A stretch of DNA of 64,000 nucleotides from Macrothele yani (taxonomy: Eukaryota; Arthropoda; Arachnida; Araneae; Macrothelidae): the NCBI GenBank assembly GCA_039090855.1, contig CM077022.1:75726971-75790970 (forward strand). Direction: 5' to 3'. The first letter of the stretch is position 1. Every line of letters starts with the position of its first letter. A program made the translations under genes and the position numbers. Positions 20,085 through 31,389 of this stretch are shown here, one piece after another. The notes below the pieces were generated by a model. That model was given only the letters and a program-made list of their open reading frames with translations, was not told the origin of the DNA and did not search any database.

Positions 20085-21676
20085 AGTTAATAATATGATT
20101 CTGACCAATCAAAGCCGTAAGGAAGTTGGCTAGAGGATGCCTATTAACTACCTAAAGGAACCTTAGTGCTATGGATATGACGGTCCTATTAAAACAAAAA
20201 ATTAAATAATATAAACAAAATCACAAAAAAGCTTAAAAATCTGTTTATAAAAGAAAATAAAAACAAATAAAAAGAAAACTAGTTATTCATCACTAGGATA
20301 GCTATACTAAAAATAGTAAAACCAACATTAAAATTAATAAGATTCTGATTAATCTATAGAAGCTCACTAAGGTGATTTAATACATGCAAAGATTATTAAA
20401 TAAACTGCTCGTGTATTTTATAATATTTCTCATGTATTCTGGAGAGTTAATTCTGCTCATTCTGATCATACAGATCCACAGTCTTAAGTTTATATATTTT
20501 TTTCTCTGGTTAAAATCTCCGCGCGTTGGTTTCTTGCTGTATGAGGAGGCCATCAGCCCCACCCTCACTGCCCCCAGCGTCTAGGGAGTGGCGGAAGGGG
20601 TCAGCCATGTTCTCCTCTTGTGTGGAGAAAAGTTTTTGTCACACAAGAGGTAAGCTCTATTCCTTGTTTTTGGGTTCTAGGTTTTATAAGTTCAATGTTT
20701 GTACTTTATGTACCTTTTCTCTGTCGTTTTTTAGCTTTTCAGCTTTTAAGCATTGGTTTGTCTGTTAACATTTTTGCGGGTTTTAACTCTTACTTTTCTT
20801 TGTAACTTTGAGCGTCTTTTGGGGTACCTAGGAACAGAAGAAGGCTAAGCCTGTTCCTTTTCTATGCGCTGTCTATGCGCTGTTTTTTCAAAGTAGTTAA
20901 GTTCTTAATAACTAATTAATTATGCACTTAAAGCACTGCTGAAATACTTTGTACATATTGCAACTAACTGTTTAAGGTATATAACTTTCACAAAGTTTTC
21001 TTTAGTTAATATTTATCTTTAACTTATTCTCGTTTTCGTGCTGTCATAAGTTGTAGAGTAGGGGGTTTTAGACTCAAGTTTTCTTTCAAAAATCTGTTCG
21101 TTATAAATTAACATTTCTTTTTTTAATTGCAATGTAAAATTTGGATTTCTTTTGCATTGTTTTTCAGGTTTAAATTCTCTCTCAAACGAACTTGGAATTT
21201 CGTTATAGCTGAAAATCATTTCCATTTATTATGTCACTCTCACAGCTTGAGTTCTCTTTAATCTTCTTCTCTCTGTTTAATAGTAACAGATGAAGAGCAT
21301 GGGTCGGGCCATGAAGGTTAATGGATGCAAGCGAAATTGTTAACTAGTGCTAGGTCATGCTACTCTACGGAGGACATGACTTATATATATATATTTCTTA
21401 ACTATTTTAGGTGGGAATGTTACTTGCATCTATGGCCTTGCAGAAACCCATTTCCAACTAGGTCTTTGTGGAAGTGAGAAAATGCAGAGTTTTTGCTGGT
21501 CCTTGATAAAGCCAAGGCTCAGTATTCTCGTCACCTTCTACATTCAGTTGTTTTATTATTTTTATCTTTTCTCCTTTTACTCACACAGGTAGATACATAA
21601 CCTTTTCTATGTTGTATTAGGTGTGAGTCAAAATTATATATGTATTTTTTGCTTAGGTATCTTCTTTATAGAATGT
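20085..21676 (+). repeat. PLE end sequence (LTR-like), copy 2
   Basis: Near-identical inverted counterpart of 15602-17180. ATG at 20607, donor ACAAGAG|GTAAGC (exon edge 20649) and acceptor TATTTTAG|GTGGG (exon edge 21411) again define 761 bp. If spliced, the ATG frame would run on to a TAG near 21591, giving a short peptide with no known domain; copy 5 has an early stop there, so it is more likely leader than protein. Confidence 0.65.
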
Positions 21677-21787
21677 GTATTCTGAATTTTCAAAACTGCT
21701 GCGTTGCGCGTTTTGATTTTCAGGTTATTTTGCACCCTTCGTTTTAAATTCTAAAATTTTTTCCTTAGTCTTCAGTTTTGCTCTTAA

Positions 21788-21819
<32 letters not shown>

Positions 21820-21936
21820 TTAAGAGCAAAACTGAAGACTAAGGAAAAACTTTAGAATTTAAAACGAAAGTTGCAAAATAACCTGAAGATCAAAACGCGC
21901 AACGCAGCAGTTTTGAAAATTCAGAATTCACATTCT
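21671..21936. repeat. Palindrome centred on (TA)n between PLE copies 2 and 3
   Basis: Arms of about 115 bp (TGAATTTTCAAAACTGCTGC, CTTAGTCTTCAGTTTTGC) invert around a TA run at 21789-21818. These arm sequences are absent from the outer edges of copies 1 and 5, so they may be flanking DNA caught in the rearrangement or a longer element end. Confidence 0.88.
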
Positions 21937-23520
21937 ATTAAGAAGATACCTAAGCAAAAAAATACATATATAATTTTGACTCACACCAAGTACAACATAG
22001 AAAAGGTTATGTATCTACCTGTGTGAGTAAAAGGAGAAAAGATAAAAAAATAAAATAAAACAACTGAATGTAGAAGGTGTCGAGAATACTGAGCCTTGGC
22101 TTTATCAAGGACCAGCAAAAACTCTGCATTTTCTCACTTCCACAAAGACCTAGTTGGAAATGGGTTTCTGCAAGGCCATAGATGCAAGTAACATTCCCAC
22201 CTAAAATAGTTTTAAAAAATATATATATGTCACATCCTCCGCAGAGTTGCATGACCTAGCACTAGTTAACAATTTCGCTTGCATCCATTAACCTTCCTGG
22301 CCCGACCCATGCTCTTCATCTGTTACTATTAAACAGAGAGAAGAAGATTAAAGAGAACTCAAGCTGTGAGAGTGACATAATAATTAGAAATAATTTTCAG
22401 CTATAACGAAATGCCAAGTTCGCCTGAGAGAGAATTTAAACCGGAAAATCAATGCAAAAGAAATCCAAATTTTTACACTGCAATTTAAAAAAGGAAATAT
22501 TAATTTTTAAAAAACAGATTTTTGAAAGAAAACTTGAGTCTAAAACCCCCTACTCTACAACTTATGACAGCACGAAAACGAGAATAAGTTAAAGACAATA
22601 ATTAACTAAAGAAAACTTTGTGAAAGTTATATGCCTTAAAGAGTTAGTTAGAATATGTACAAAGTATTTCAGCAGTGCTTTAAGTGCATAATTAATTAGT
22701 TATTAAGAACTTAACTACTTTGAAAATACAGCGCATAGAAAAGGAACAAGCTTAGCCATCTTCTGTTCCTAGGTACCCCAAAAGACGCGCAAAGTTACCA
22801 AGAAAAGAAAGAGTTAAAACCCGCAAAAATGTTAACAGACAAGTCAGTGCCTAAAAGCTGAAAAGCTAAAAATCAACAGAGAAAAAGTACATGAAGTACA
22901 AACATTGAACTTATAAAACCTAGAACCCAAAAACAAGGAAGAGAGCTTACCTCTTGTGTGACAAAAACTTTCTCCTCACAGGAGTAAAACATGGCTGACA
23001 TCTTCCGCCACTCTCTAGTCGCTGGGGGGCAGAGAGGGTGGGGCTGACGGCCTCCTCAAACAGAAAGAAGCCAACTCGCGGAGATTTTAACCAGAGAAAA
23101 AAATATATAAACTTAAGACTGTGGATCTGTATGATCAGAAAGAGCAGAATTAACTCTCCAGAATACATGAGAAATATTATAAAATACACGAGTAGTGTAC
23201 TTAATAATCTTTGCATGTATTAAATCACCTTAGTGAGCTTCTATAGATTAATCAGAATCTTATTAATTTTAATGTTGGTTTTACTATTTTTAGTATAGCT
23301 ATCCTAGTGATGAATAACTAGTTTTCTTTTTTATTTGTTTTTATTTTCTTTTATAACCAGATTTTTAAGCTTTTTTGTGATTTTGTTTATATTATTTAAT
23401 TTTTTTGTTTTAATAGGACCTTCATATCCATAGCACTAAGGTTCCTTTAGGTAGTTAATAGGCATCCTCTAGCCAACTTCCTTACGGCTTTGATTGGTCA
23501 GAATCATATTATTAACTGTG
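21937..23520 (-). repeat. PLE end sequence (LTR-like), copy 3
   Basis: Same layout as copy 1 but more diverged: single rather than doubled GCGCATAG near 22733, and a donor-like GTAAGC on the minus strand near 22949. The acceptor region at about 22200 (CCCACCTAAAATAG on the plus strand) is kept. Confidence 0.65.
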
Positions 23521-23527
23521 TAGAAAA

Positions 23528-24636
23528 TTAAAGCAGATCTGCCAACCTTACTCTATTATTCAGAATAATTTTTCTTAAAGTTCTTTTGATGAAAGAAGAA
23601 GGAATTTCGTTCTCTAGAAAACTATCTAATAGTATATTAATGTGGTAATTGAAGTCCAAATTGTTGCTGCAAATTCTTGAAATTCTTAGGACCTGAGAAA
23701 TTAGTACATTCTCAATTACTTTGGTTGAAATGTTATTATTCCAGTGTAGATATTTAATTACTTTGAAAGGAAAATTAACTCTTTTATCAAAGAGGCTAAT
23801 AGATGGGTTACCTCTGTTGAGCTTAATGCTTAAGTCTAGGAACTCAAGTTCCTGATTACTGTGGTTGGTTTTACATAAGTTAAGAGAGCTAGGATAGATA
23901 TTATCAAAATCACTCTCTATAACTTCAGAATTATTGATACACAGCAGATCATCAATATATCTAAAAGTGTAAAGGTAGTTATCTGAGCAGGTGGGGTGAT
24001 TTTTAATGAATTTATATTCCTTAAAGAACAGGAATAGATTAGCGATATTCGTGGACGTTGATGTTCCCATGGGAATACCATTCACTTGCTTATAGAGAGT
24101 ATTATTATATAAGATATGGTTATTTTTTATGCAGCAATTGAGATAAGAGTTCTAAGTTCCTACATTAACAAATTGGTTAAGTTTAAATTCTGCATACAGC
24201 TCTTTAAAGGTAGTGATTATATCTGATAGAGGCAGATTAGTATATAGGTTTTCAAAATCATAACTATTAATATCTAGGGGACAAACTTTGAGTATAGTAG
24301 AAATTACTTCTGCATTATTATTAATTATCCAAAAATCTCTGTACATCAAGTTAGAACAGTTTCTAATGTGTTTCAAAACCTTCTTTAAGACATCTTCAAA
24401 AGCAAGATCTATTTTCTTTTTATGACTTCTTACTCCACTAGCTATGAACCTGAACTTCACAGGATCCTTATGAAACTTAACCGTTGCAAAAAGAAATGGA
24501 AATTCAGGCTCATATCTTCTAGTTTGTGGAATTTTAAGTTTCTTGAAGAATGCCTTAAACCGATTTTCTAACTGCTTGGTAGAATAACTTACGGGCTCGT
24601 ATGTTACTCTATTATTGAGTTCCATAGTTAACAATT
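23528..24636 (-). pseudogene. PLE reverse transcriptase, copy 3 (5' truncated, one nonsense codon)
   Basis: The frame starts abruptly inside the RT (LLTMELNNRVTYEPVSYS) at 24636, where an end-sequence copy is fused to it. It continues in one frame through motif A (YDFENLYTNLP), motif B and FRYIDDLL to the stop at 23528. A Trp codon in the segment NVGTW is TAG (near 24153), the only break. No GIY-YIG follows. Confidence 0.85.
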
Positions 24637-26048
24637 TTATCAAGGACCAGCAAAAACTCTGCATTTTCTCACTTCCACAAAGACCTAGTTGGAAATGGGT
24701 TTCTGCAAGGCCATAGATGCAAGTAACATGCCCACCTAAAATTGTTTTAAAAAATATATATATGTCATGTCCTCCGCAGAGTTGTATGACCTAGCACTAG
24801 TTAACAATTTCGCTTGCATCCATAACCCTCCTGGCCCGACCCATGCTCTTCATCTGTTACTATTAAACAGAGAGAAGAAGATTAAAGAAAACTCAAGCTG
24901 TGAGAGTGACATAATAATTAGAAATAATTTTCAACTATAACGAAATGCCAAGTTCGTCTGAGAGAGAATTTAAACCTGAAAAACAATGCAAAAGAAATCC
25001 AAATTTTTACATAGCAATTAAAAAGGAAATATTAATTTTTTAAAAATCAGATTTTTGAAAGAAAACTTGATTCTAAAACCCCCTACTCTACAACTTCTGA
25101 CAACACGAAAACGAGAATAAGTTAAAGACAAAAATTAACTAAAGAAAACTTTGTGAAAGTTATATGACTTAAACAATTAGTTGCAATATGTACAAAGTAT
25201 TTCAGCAGTGCTTTAAGTGCATGATTAAGTAGTTATTAAGAACTTAACTACTTTGAAAATACAGCGCAAAGAAAAGGAACTATGCTTAGCCATCTGCTGT
25301 GCCTATGTTCCCCAAAGACGCAAAGTTACCAAGAAAAGAAAGAGTTAAAACCCGCAAAAATGTTAACAGACAAGCTAGTGCCTAAAAGCTGAAAAGCAAA
25401 AAATCAACAGAGAAAAAAGGTACATGAAGTACAAACATTGAACTTATAAAACCTAAAACCCAAATACAAGGAAGAGAGCTTACCTCTTGTGCAACTAAAC
25501 TTTCACCTCACAAGAGTAAAACATGGCTGACCTCTTCCCTATGCGTCCTAACACTTCTGCCACTCCCTAGTCGCTGGGGGGCAGTGTGGGTGGGGCTGAT
25601 GGCCTCCTCATACAGAAAGAAACGAACTCGCGGAGATTTTAACCAGAGAAAAAAATATATATATAAACTTAAGACTGTGGATCTGTATGATCAGAAAGAG
25701 CAGAATTAACTCTCCAGAATACATGAGAAATATTATGAAATACACGAGTGGTGTATTTAATAATCTTTGCATGTATTAAATCACCTTAGTGAGCTTCTAT
25801 AGATTAATCAGAATCTTATTAATTTTAATGTTAGTTTTACTATTTTTAGTATAGCTATCCTAGTGATGAATAACTAGTTTTCTTTTTTATTTGTTTTTAT
25901 TTTCTTTTATAAACAGATTTTTAAGCTTTTTTGTGATTTTTTCTATATTATTTAATTTTTTGTTTTAATAGGACCTTCATATCCATAGCACTAAGGTTCC
26001 TTTTAGTAGTTAATAGGCATCCTCTAGCCAACTTCCTTACGCTTTGAT
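24637..26048 (-). repeat. PLE end sequence (LTR-like), copy 4, fused to copy 3
   Basis: End sequence in the same orientation as copy 3, joined at CTTGATAAA|ATTGTTAAC. With copy 3 it forms end-RT-end, the tandem arrangement typical of PLEs. It has a 16-bp-scale insertion around 25541 (CTATGCGTCCTAACACTT) that only copy 5 shares. Confidence 0.7.
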
Positions 26049-26150
26049 CAAAGCCGTAAGGAAGTAGGCATCCTCTAGCCAACTTCCTTACGCTTTGATC
26101 AAAGCCGTAAGGAAGTTGGCTAGAGGATGCCTATTAACTACTAAAAGGAA
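25995..26150. repeat. Doubled palindromic turn between copies 4 and 5
   Basis: The unit GGCATCCTCTAGCCAACTTC..CTTTGATCAAAG..GTAAGGAAG occurs twice in tandem at the turning point. Each unit has its own palindrome centred on TTTGATCAAA. Confidence 0.85.
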
Positions 26151-27673
26151 CCTTAGTGCTATGGATATGAAGGTCCTATTAAAACAAAAAATTAAATAAT
26201 ATAGAAAAAATCACAAAAAAGCTTAAAAATCTGTTTATAAAAGAAATAAAAAAACAAATAAAAAGAAAACTAGTTATTCATCACTAGGATAGCTATACTA
26301 AAAATAGTAAAACTAACATTAAAATTAATAAGATTCTGATTAATCTATAGAAGCTCACTAAGGTGATTTAATACATGCAAAGATTATTAAATACACCACT
26401 CGTGTATTTCATAATATTTCTCATGTATTCTGGAGAGTTAATTCTGCTCTTTCTGATCATACAGATCCACAGTCTTAAGTTTATATATATTTTTTTCTCT
26501 GGTTAAAATCTCCGCGAGTTGGTTTCTTTCTGTATGAGGAGGCCATCAGCCCCACCCACACTGCCCCCCAGCGACTAGGGAGTGGCAGAAGTGTTAGGAC
26601 GCATAGAGAAGAGGTCAGCCATGTTTTACTCTTGTGAGGTGAAAGTTTAGTTGCACAAGAGGTAAGCTCTCTTCCTTGTATTTGGGTTTTAGGTTTTATA
26701 AGTTCAATGTTTGTACTTCATGTACCTTTTTCTCTGTTGATTTTTTGCTTTTCAGCTTTTAGGCACTGGCTTGTCTGTTAACATTTTTGCGGGTTTTAAC
26801 TCTTTCTTTTCTTGGTAACTTTATGCGTCTTTTGGGGAACATAGGCACAGCAGATGGCTAAGCATAGTTCCTTTTCTTTGCGCTGTATTTTCAAAGTAGT
26901 TAAGTTCTTAATAACTACTTAATCATGCACTTAAAGCACTGCTGAAATACTTTGTACATATTGCAACTAATTGTTTAAGGCATATAACTTTCACAAAGTT
27001 TTCTTTAGTTAATTTTTGTCTTTAACTTATTCTCGTTTTCGTGTTGTCAGAAGTTGTAGAGTAGGGGTTTTAGAATCAAGTTTTCTTTCAAAAATCTGAT
27101 TTTTAAAAAATTAATATTTCCTTTTTTAATTGCTATGTAAAAATTTGGATTTCTTTTGCATTGCTTTTCAGGTTTAAATTCTCTCTCAGACGAACTTGGC
27201 ATTTCGTTATAGTTGAAAATTATTTCTAATTATTATGTCACTCTCACAGCTTGAGTTCTCTTTAATCTTCTTCTCTCTGTTTAATAGTAACAGATGAAGA
27301 GCATGGGTCGGGCCAGGAGGGTTATGGATGCAAGCGAAATTGTTAACTAGTGCTAGGTCATACAACTCTGGGGAGGACATGACATATATATATTGTTTAA
27401 AACAATTTTAGGTGGGCATGTTACTTGCATCTATGGCCTTGCAGAAACCCATTTCCAACTAGGTCTTTGTGGAAGTGAGAAAATGCAGAGTTTTTGCTGG
27501 TCCTTGATAAAGCCAAGGCTCAGTATTCTCGACACCTTCTACATTCAGTTGTTTTATATTTTTTATCTTTTCTCCTTTTACTCACACCGGTAGATACATA
27601 ACCTTTACTATGTTGTACTTGGTATGAGTCAAAAATATATATGTATTTTTTGCTTAGGTCTCTTCTTAATAGA
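26098..27673 (+). repeat. PLE end sequence (LTR-like), copy 5
   Basis: Inverted partner of copy 4, running about 170 bp further to its natural end (CTTCTTAATAGAA), then (TA)n and (GA)n. Donor-like CAAGAG|GTAAGC near 26660 and acceptor-like AATTTTAG|GTGGG near 27411 are present. The ATG frame here meets TAG within ten codons. Confidence 0.7.

Positions 27674-27724
<51 letters not shown>
27674..27724. repeat. (TA)n(GA)n microsatellite at right PLE edge
   Basis: About 8 TA units followed by about 17 GA units. From here to 28540 I see only a short open frame (27954-28253) with no clear family. Confidence 0.9.
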
Positions 27725-27727
<3 letters not shown>

Positions 27728-28544
27728 CCCGCTTAGTTTTATGATTTTAGTTTTTCATAGATTACTAAGATTAATTTTTTGTTGTTGTTGTTGTCAGATT
27801 TTCAGGATGCACGCTAACCCTTTGTCAGGACTGGCTCAAGAGAGAGGTGTCGCCACTTGAGTGGTAAAACCAAGGAGTTTAGAATAAGACTTCCGGAGTT
27901 GCCTTGGGTCTTCTAACTCTGAAGCCACAAAGTGTGGGAATTTTGATGTTTACATGATAACCTACGAAGTTCATGCAGTTTCAGATGTAGGTGTATCTTT
28001 GAACTGTGTGGTTTTTGGTTGCCAAAACTGTGTTAATGCCAAACCGGAGAGAGTTGTGCTCCACAGAAGAGTGAAGTTTTCATTGCAATGTTTGTTTTGT
28101 TTTAAACTTTCCCTAATGTTTTATGTATTTCAGTTTAAAATAGATATAAAGGTGCTCAAAATCACTAAGAATGATATAAATCCAGCGTTTCCTCACACAT
28201 TGGCTAAAAGTTATGATTCAAAAATAGGTGCATTTTACAACGAAAGAATGTGATTCATTCAACACGAAATGCATTTGTCTTGAAACCATTAGCTTTTCCA
28301 CAATTTACTGGCTGCGACTTGTGGTTATGGGCTTCACACAAAGTGGTACTGCTCCACTGGTGAGAGCATCTCCAGATATATTATTCTAACCACCTTGGGT
28401 AAAACCCAACCTTTCTGTTTTGTTAATTGTGACTCCTTTCAGATTGTTCACCTTCTTCCAACTCCCTTTCCACCAAGTGCTGGTGATATGATAGAATTTT
28501 TATTTAGTCCCAGTCAACTGAATGTCCAGTGTTTTTAAATGTCT

Positions 28545-28815
28545 GTCAAGTCCTGTTTCGGTGGTAATGTTTCCTATGGTGGTTTTATGTTCTGCTACAA
28601 AGGTTCAAAGTTGTCTCCCAGTTTTTCTTACATAGGTTCCCCCACAATTGCAGTTTGCACTTTCGACCACTCCTTCTTGTAGAATTACATTGTCTTCTTT
28701 TTGCATTAAGGGGGAAGATTTTTTATTTTATTGTTTAAGTCGAGAGCAATTCAAACACAAAATTTTGTGCTAATTCTGTGAAGTTTTTCATATAGTTTGT
28801 GGTTCACTTAATACT
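28545..28815 (-). pseudogene. Penelope-like GIY-YIG nuclease remnant
   Basis: The minus strand reads EGVVESANCNCGGTYVRKTG, then RQL, a stop, and FVAEHKTTIGN with TGLDRHLK. This aligns with the GIY-YIG domain at 895-1133 (VNCSCGLSYMGETG, AEHK, TGLDRH). The upstream linker (YEKLHRISTKF, LDLNNKIKNLP) reaches 28815, where a mariner is inserted. YIG has become YVR and a stop is present. Confidence 0.7.
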
Positions 28816-28816
28816 A

Positions 28817-30112
28817 CCAGGGTGAGTGATAAGTTCATAATATTTCATGATACAGATAGAGAAGCTCCACCAAACAGGTGGGACATGCACTGTTAGGTGG
28901 AATGTGTCTCATGCCTGATTGGGGGATGTATTCCACTACTCAGACAGGTAGGCATGCGCCGGGCCCAACACGTGTGTGCCGCTCATACGAGACGAGAATG
29001 TCGGAGGAGAAACTTGTTGTTCGTGTGCTCCTACACCATAATTGGAAAAAAGGGTTGGACACGACAGCTGCCATAAAGGAAATTTGTAGTGTAAAAGGTG
29101 AGGGGACAGTGCACCTTGCAACAGCAACAAAATGGTTCTGACGCTTCTGGTCCAAAGACACAGAGCTCATTGACAAATCGAGGTGTGGGAGACCAGTCAC
29201 CACCAACACCGAAGCCCTGCATCTAGCTGTTGAACAGCACCCAGGAATCAGCACCCGACGATTAGCAGAGGATGTCCATGCAACACAAACCACCATCATT
29301 TGTCACCTACACTAGTTAGGTTTTCACTCCAGACATCCGTGATTGGCTCCCCATGAGTTGAGCCCAAAGCAAGCTCAGGAGCGTGCCACCTGTCACTCTA
29401 TGTCTAGAATTGCTGCAAAATACACGTGACGACCGGTTTTGGTGGAGAATCGTAACGAATAATGAGAAGTGGGTCTTCATACGTTATCCTGATACAAGAA
29501 ACCAATGGCTGGGGCGAGGGGATGAGGCTCAAGCAGTGGTTCAAAGAAGGCGATTTGAAGTGAAGACAGTGTTGTGTGTATTGTGAAATTTCGAGGGTCC
29601 TGTTCATTGGGAGTTTAGGCCACATGGTCCGGCTGTTGATGGGAACCTGTATGCTGACCAGCTGCAACACATATACGACATTCTACACCAGCTTTACTCC
29701 CGCAATGGTGAACTGAAAGAAGGTCCTCCTGCAATTCGACAATGGCCCATGTCATAGGTCACGGATTGTCTGCCAGAAAATTGAGCATTTTTGATGCCTT
29801 CGAAATCCTACCACACCCAGCCTATAGCCCGGATCTTGCACTTTCGGATTTTCACCTGTTTCGTTCCATGGCGCACTTCTTGGTCCGCAGACAGTTTCAT
29901 TCCTTGCAGACGCTGTGAAAGATGGCATCACTGAGTTTTGCATCCAAGCCAGACGCCTGGTATTGCAACGGCATTGCATTTTTGGCCGAATGTTGGCGAA
30001 GGACCATAGACTCTAATGGACTGTATTTTGCTGAATAGCCATATGTGGTCAACATGTGATATTGGACTGAGCATTGTACCCCAAAATGCTATGAACTTAT
30101 GACTCGCCCTGG
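28817..30112 (+). mobile_element. mariner transposon, full length
   Basis: The terminal repeats are CCAGGGTGAGTGATAAGTTC (left) and, inverted, CCAGGGCGAGTCATAAGTTC (right), with TA at 28815-28816 and 30113-30114. 1296 bp. It lies in the linker of the PLE remnant. Confidence 0.93.
28998..30038 (+). pseudogene. mariner transposase, multiply broken
   Basis: Starts MSEEKLVVRVLLHHNWKKG at 28998, followed by helix-turn-helix parts KWFXRFWSKDTELIDKSRCG and STRRLAEDVHATQTTI. In shifted frames come FDNGPCHRSRIVCQKIEHF (second Asp) and HPAYSPDLALSDFHLF (third Asp; about 35 residues apart as read, near the usual 34). It has many stops and frameshifts. Confidence 0.85.
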
Positions 30113-30114
30113 TA

Positions 30115-31385
30115 TTGTTTTCGATTTAACTTGATTTTTTTTTCTATTATTGTAGGAGGATAATTATTTTATGAAGTGTACTTTTTAATTTTTTATAGAG
30201 TATTTTCTATATTTCTGAAGAATCCAGAGCCTCTATTTTTCCAGAAATTACATAGCCACATTAAAATTAATGTGGGTGGGATTTGTTAGTATTAGTAGGC
30301 TTTTTAGGCAATTTTGTAGAAATATTTTCTTCTGAAGCTGTAAGGGTCAAATTCAAGAAGTTCAGGTTATTATTTTACTGTAGTTCTAAGGTGAATTTCA
30401 AAGAATTATCCAGGCTATTAAACAGATTAAAAATATTTTCTGGGACTGAGTCATCACCACTGTTAATTATTATGCAAGGTCCATATGCCTCCTGGAATTT
30501 AAGGAGAACTCCTTAAATGGGCCTTTTCTCATTATTTCCCCTTAGTCTCTTTGGAAGTCATTATCCCAAGAGCAGAATTACGTTCAGTGTTCTGCATCAT
30601 AACTTCCAAAGATTGTAAATGTTCTGCGGGCAAAGCGCGAAACACTGACCAAATTTCATAAAAAAAATAAAAAAAATTGTGAATAAATCACAGTAAAACA
30701 AACATTAAAAAATTACCATCAGTTGAAATCCCTTGTTAAATATAGTACATAAACCTGTCAATTAAATTTATTTAGAACCAGGGTATGTATTTTGAATTTG
30801 ATATTCTGTTAATAACTTTTGAAGCTAAATAGTGTGCCATTGTTGCAGACTAATTATTTACAAAATGTTTGTGCTAATTTAATTTGTTCCATACATTGAA
30901 ACTATGGCAGCTTTCAGTATTTTTCGGACTAACTTATGTTCAAACTGTGCTCTGTTTGACAGTATAAATAGTCATTTATCATTTGTTTCAACTATAACAT
31001 CATCTCCATTATTAGTATTGGGTCTTATACAATATGTGAACTGCTGAACCCCAGGATTCACAAATTGCCCCCGAGACAGGCAGAGAAAGAATAAAAACAG
31101 CAAATTTAATAAATTTTGGAATCTCTGCTTTCATTTAGAGCTTGTTTTAAGAAAGCTTTAATCTGAAAAAAATGTTCCATTTGTTCTACTTTCTTGCATA
31201 TTTCTACAGAGCCAAGTGACAAGAACAATGTACTCAAAGAATACATATATATATATTTCAGAGTGTGGAACACGTGGAAAAACCTTTACAAATTCAATGA
31301 AATTGGAAAGATCTTCCAATTCTTTCCTTCGCTCAGAACTGACATGAGTTCTTGGAAATATTAATTATTCAAAATTCAATAAAAT
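30115..31385. other. Intronic DNA without an identified gene
   Basis: AT-rich sequence with no long frame. Only weak, stop-filled frames and a poly-A/T run near 30660-30680 are present. Possibly more decayed PLE linker, not demonstrable by eye. Confidence 0.5.
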
Positions 31386-31389
31386 ACCG

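Larger units (their letters stand above)
15602..27673. mobile_element. Compound PLE cluster: copies in alternating orientation
   Basis: The same PLE sequence appears five times: copy 1 minus (15602-18462), copy 2 plus (18463-21676), copy 3 minus (about 21935-24636), copy 4 minus, end sequence only (24637 to about 26048), copy 5 plus, end sequence only (about 26098-27673). Palindrome centres lie at about 18640, 21804 and 26075. Copies 1 and 2 alone share the doubled CAGCGCATAGACAGCGCATA; copies 4 and 5 alone share an extra GTGTTAGGACGCATAG-type insertion. The cluster is flanked by TA repeats. Confidence 0.9.

Noticed and set aside
20607..20649. Short PLE-end protein starting MFSSCVEKSF as a real gene product
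   Set aside because: The frame reaches a stop within ten codons in copy 5 and the peptide has no recognisable domain; a leader exon is the simpler reading.
21285..21400. Hammerhead ribozyme in the PLE end sequence (GATGAAGAGC ... GCGAAATTG)
   Set aside because: Penelope ends can carry hammerheads, but the core reads CAGATGA instead of CTGATGA and I cannot pair stems I to III convincingly. A covariance-model search would decide.
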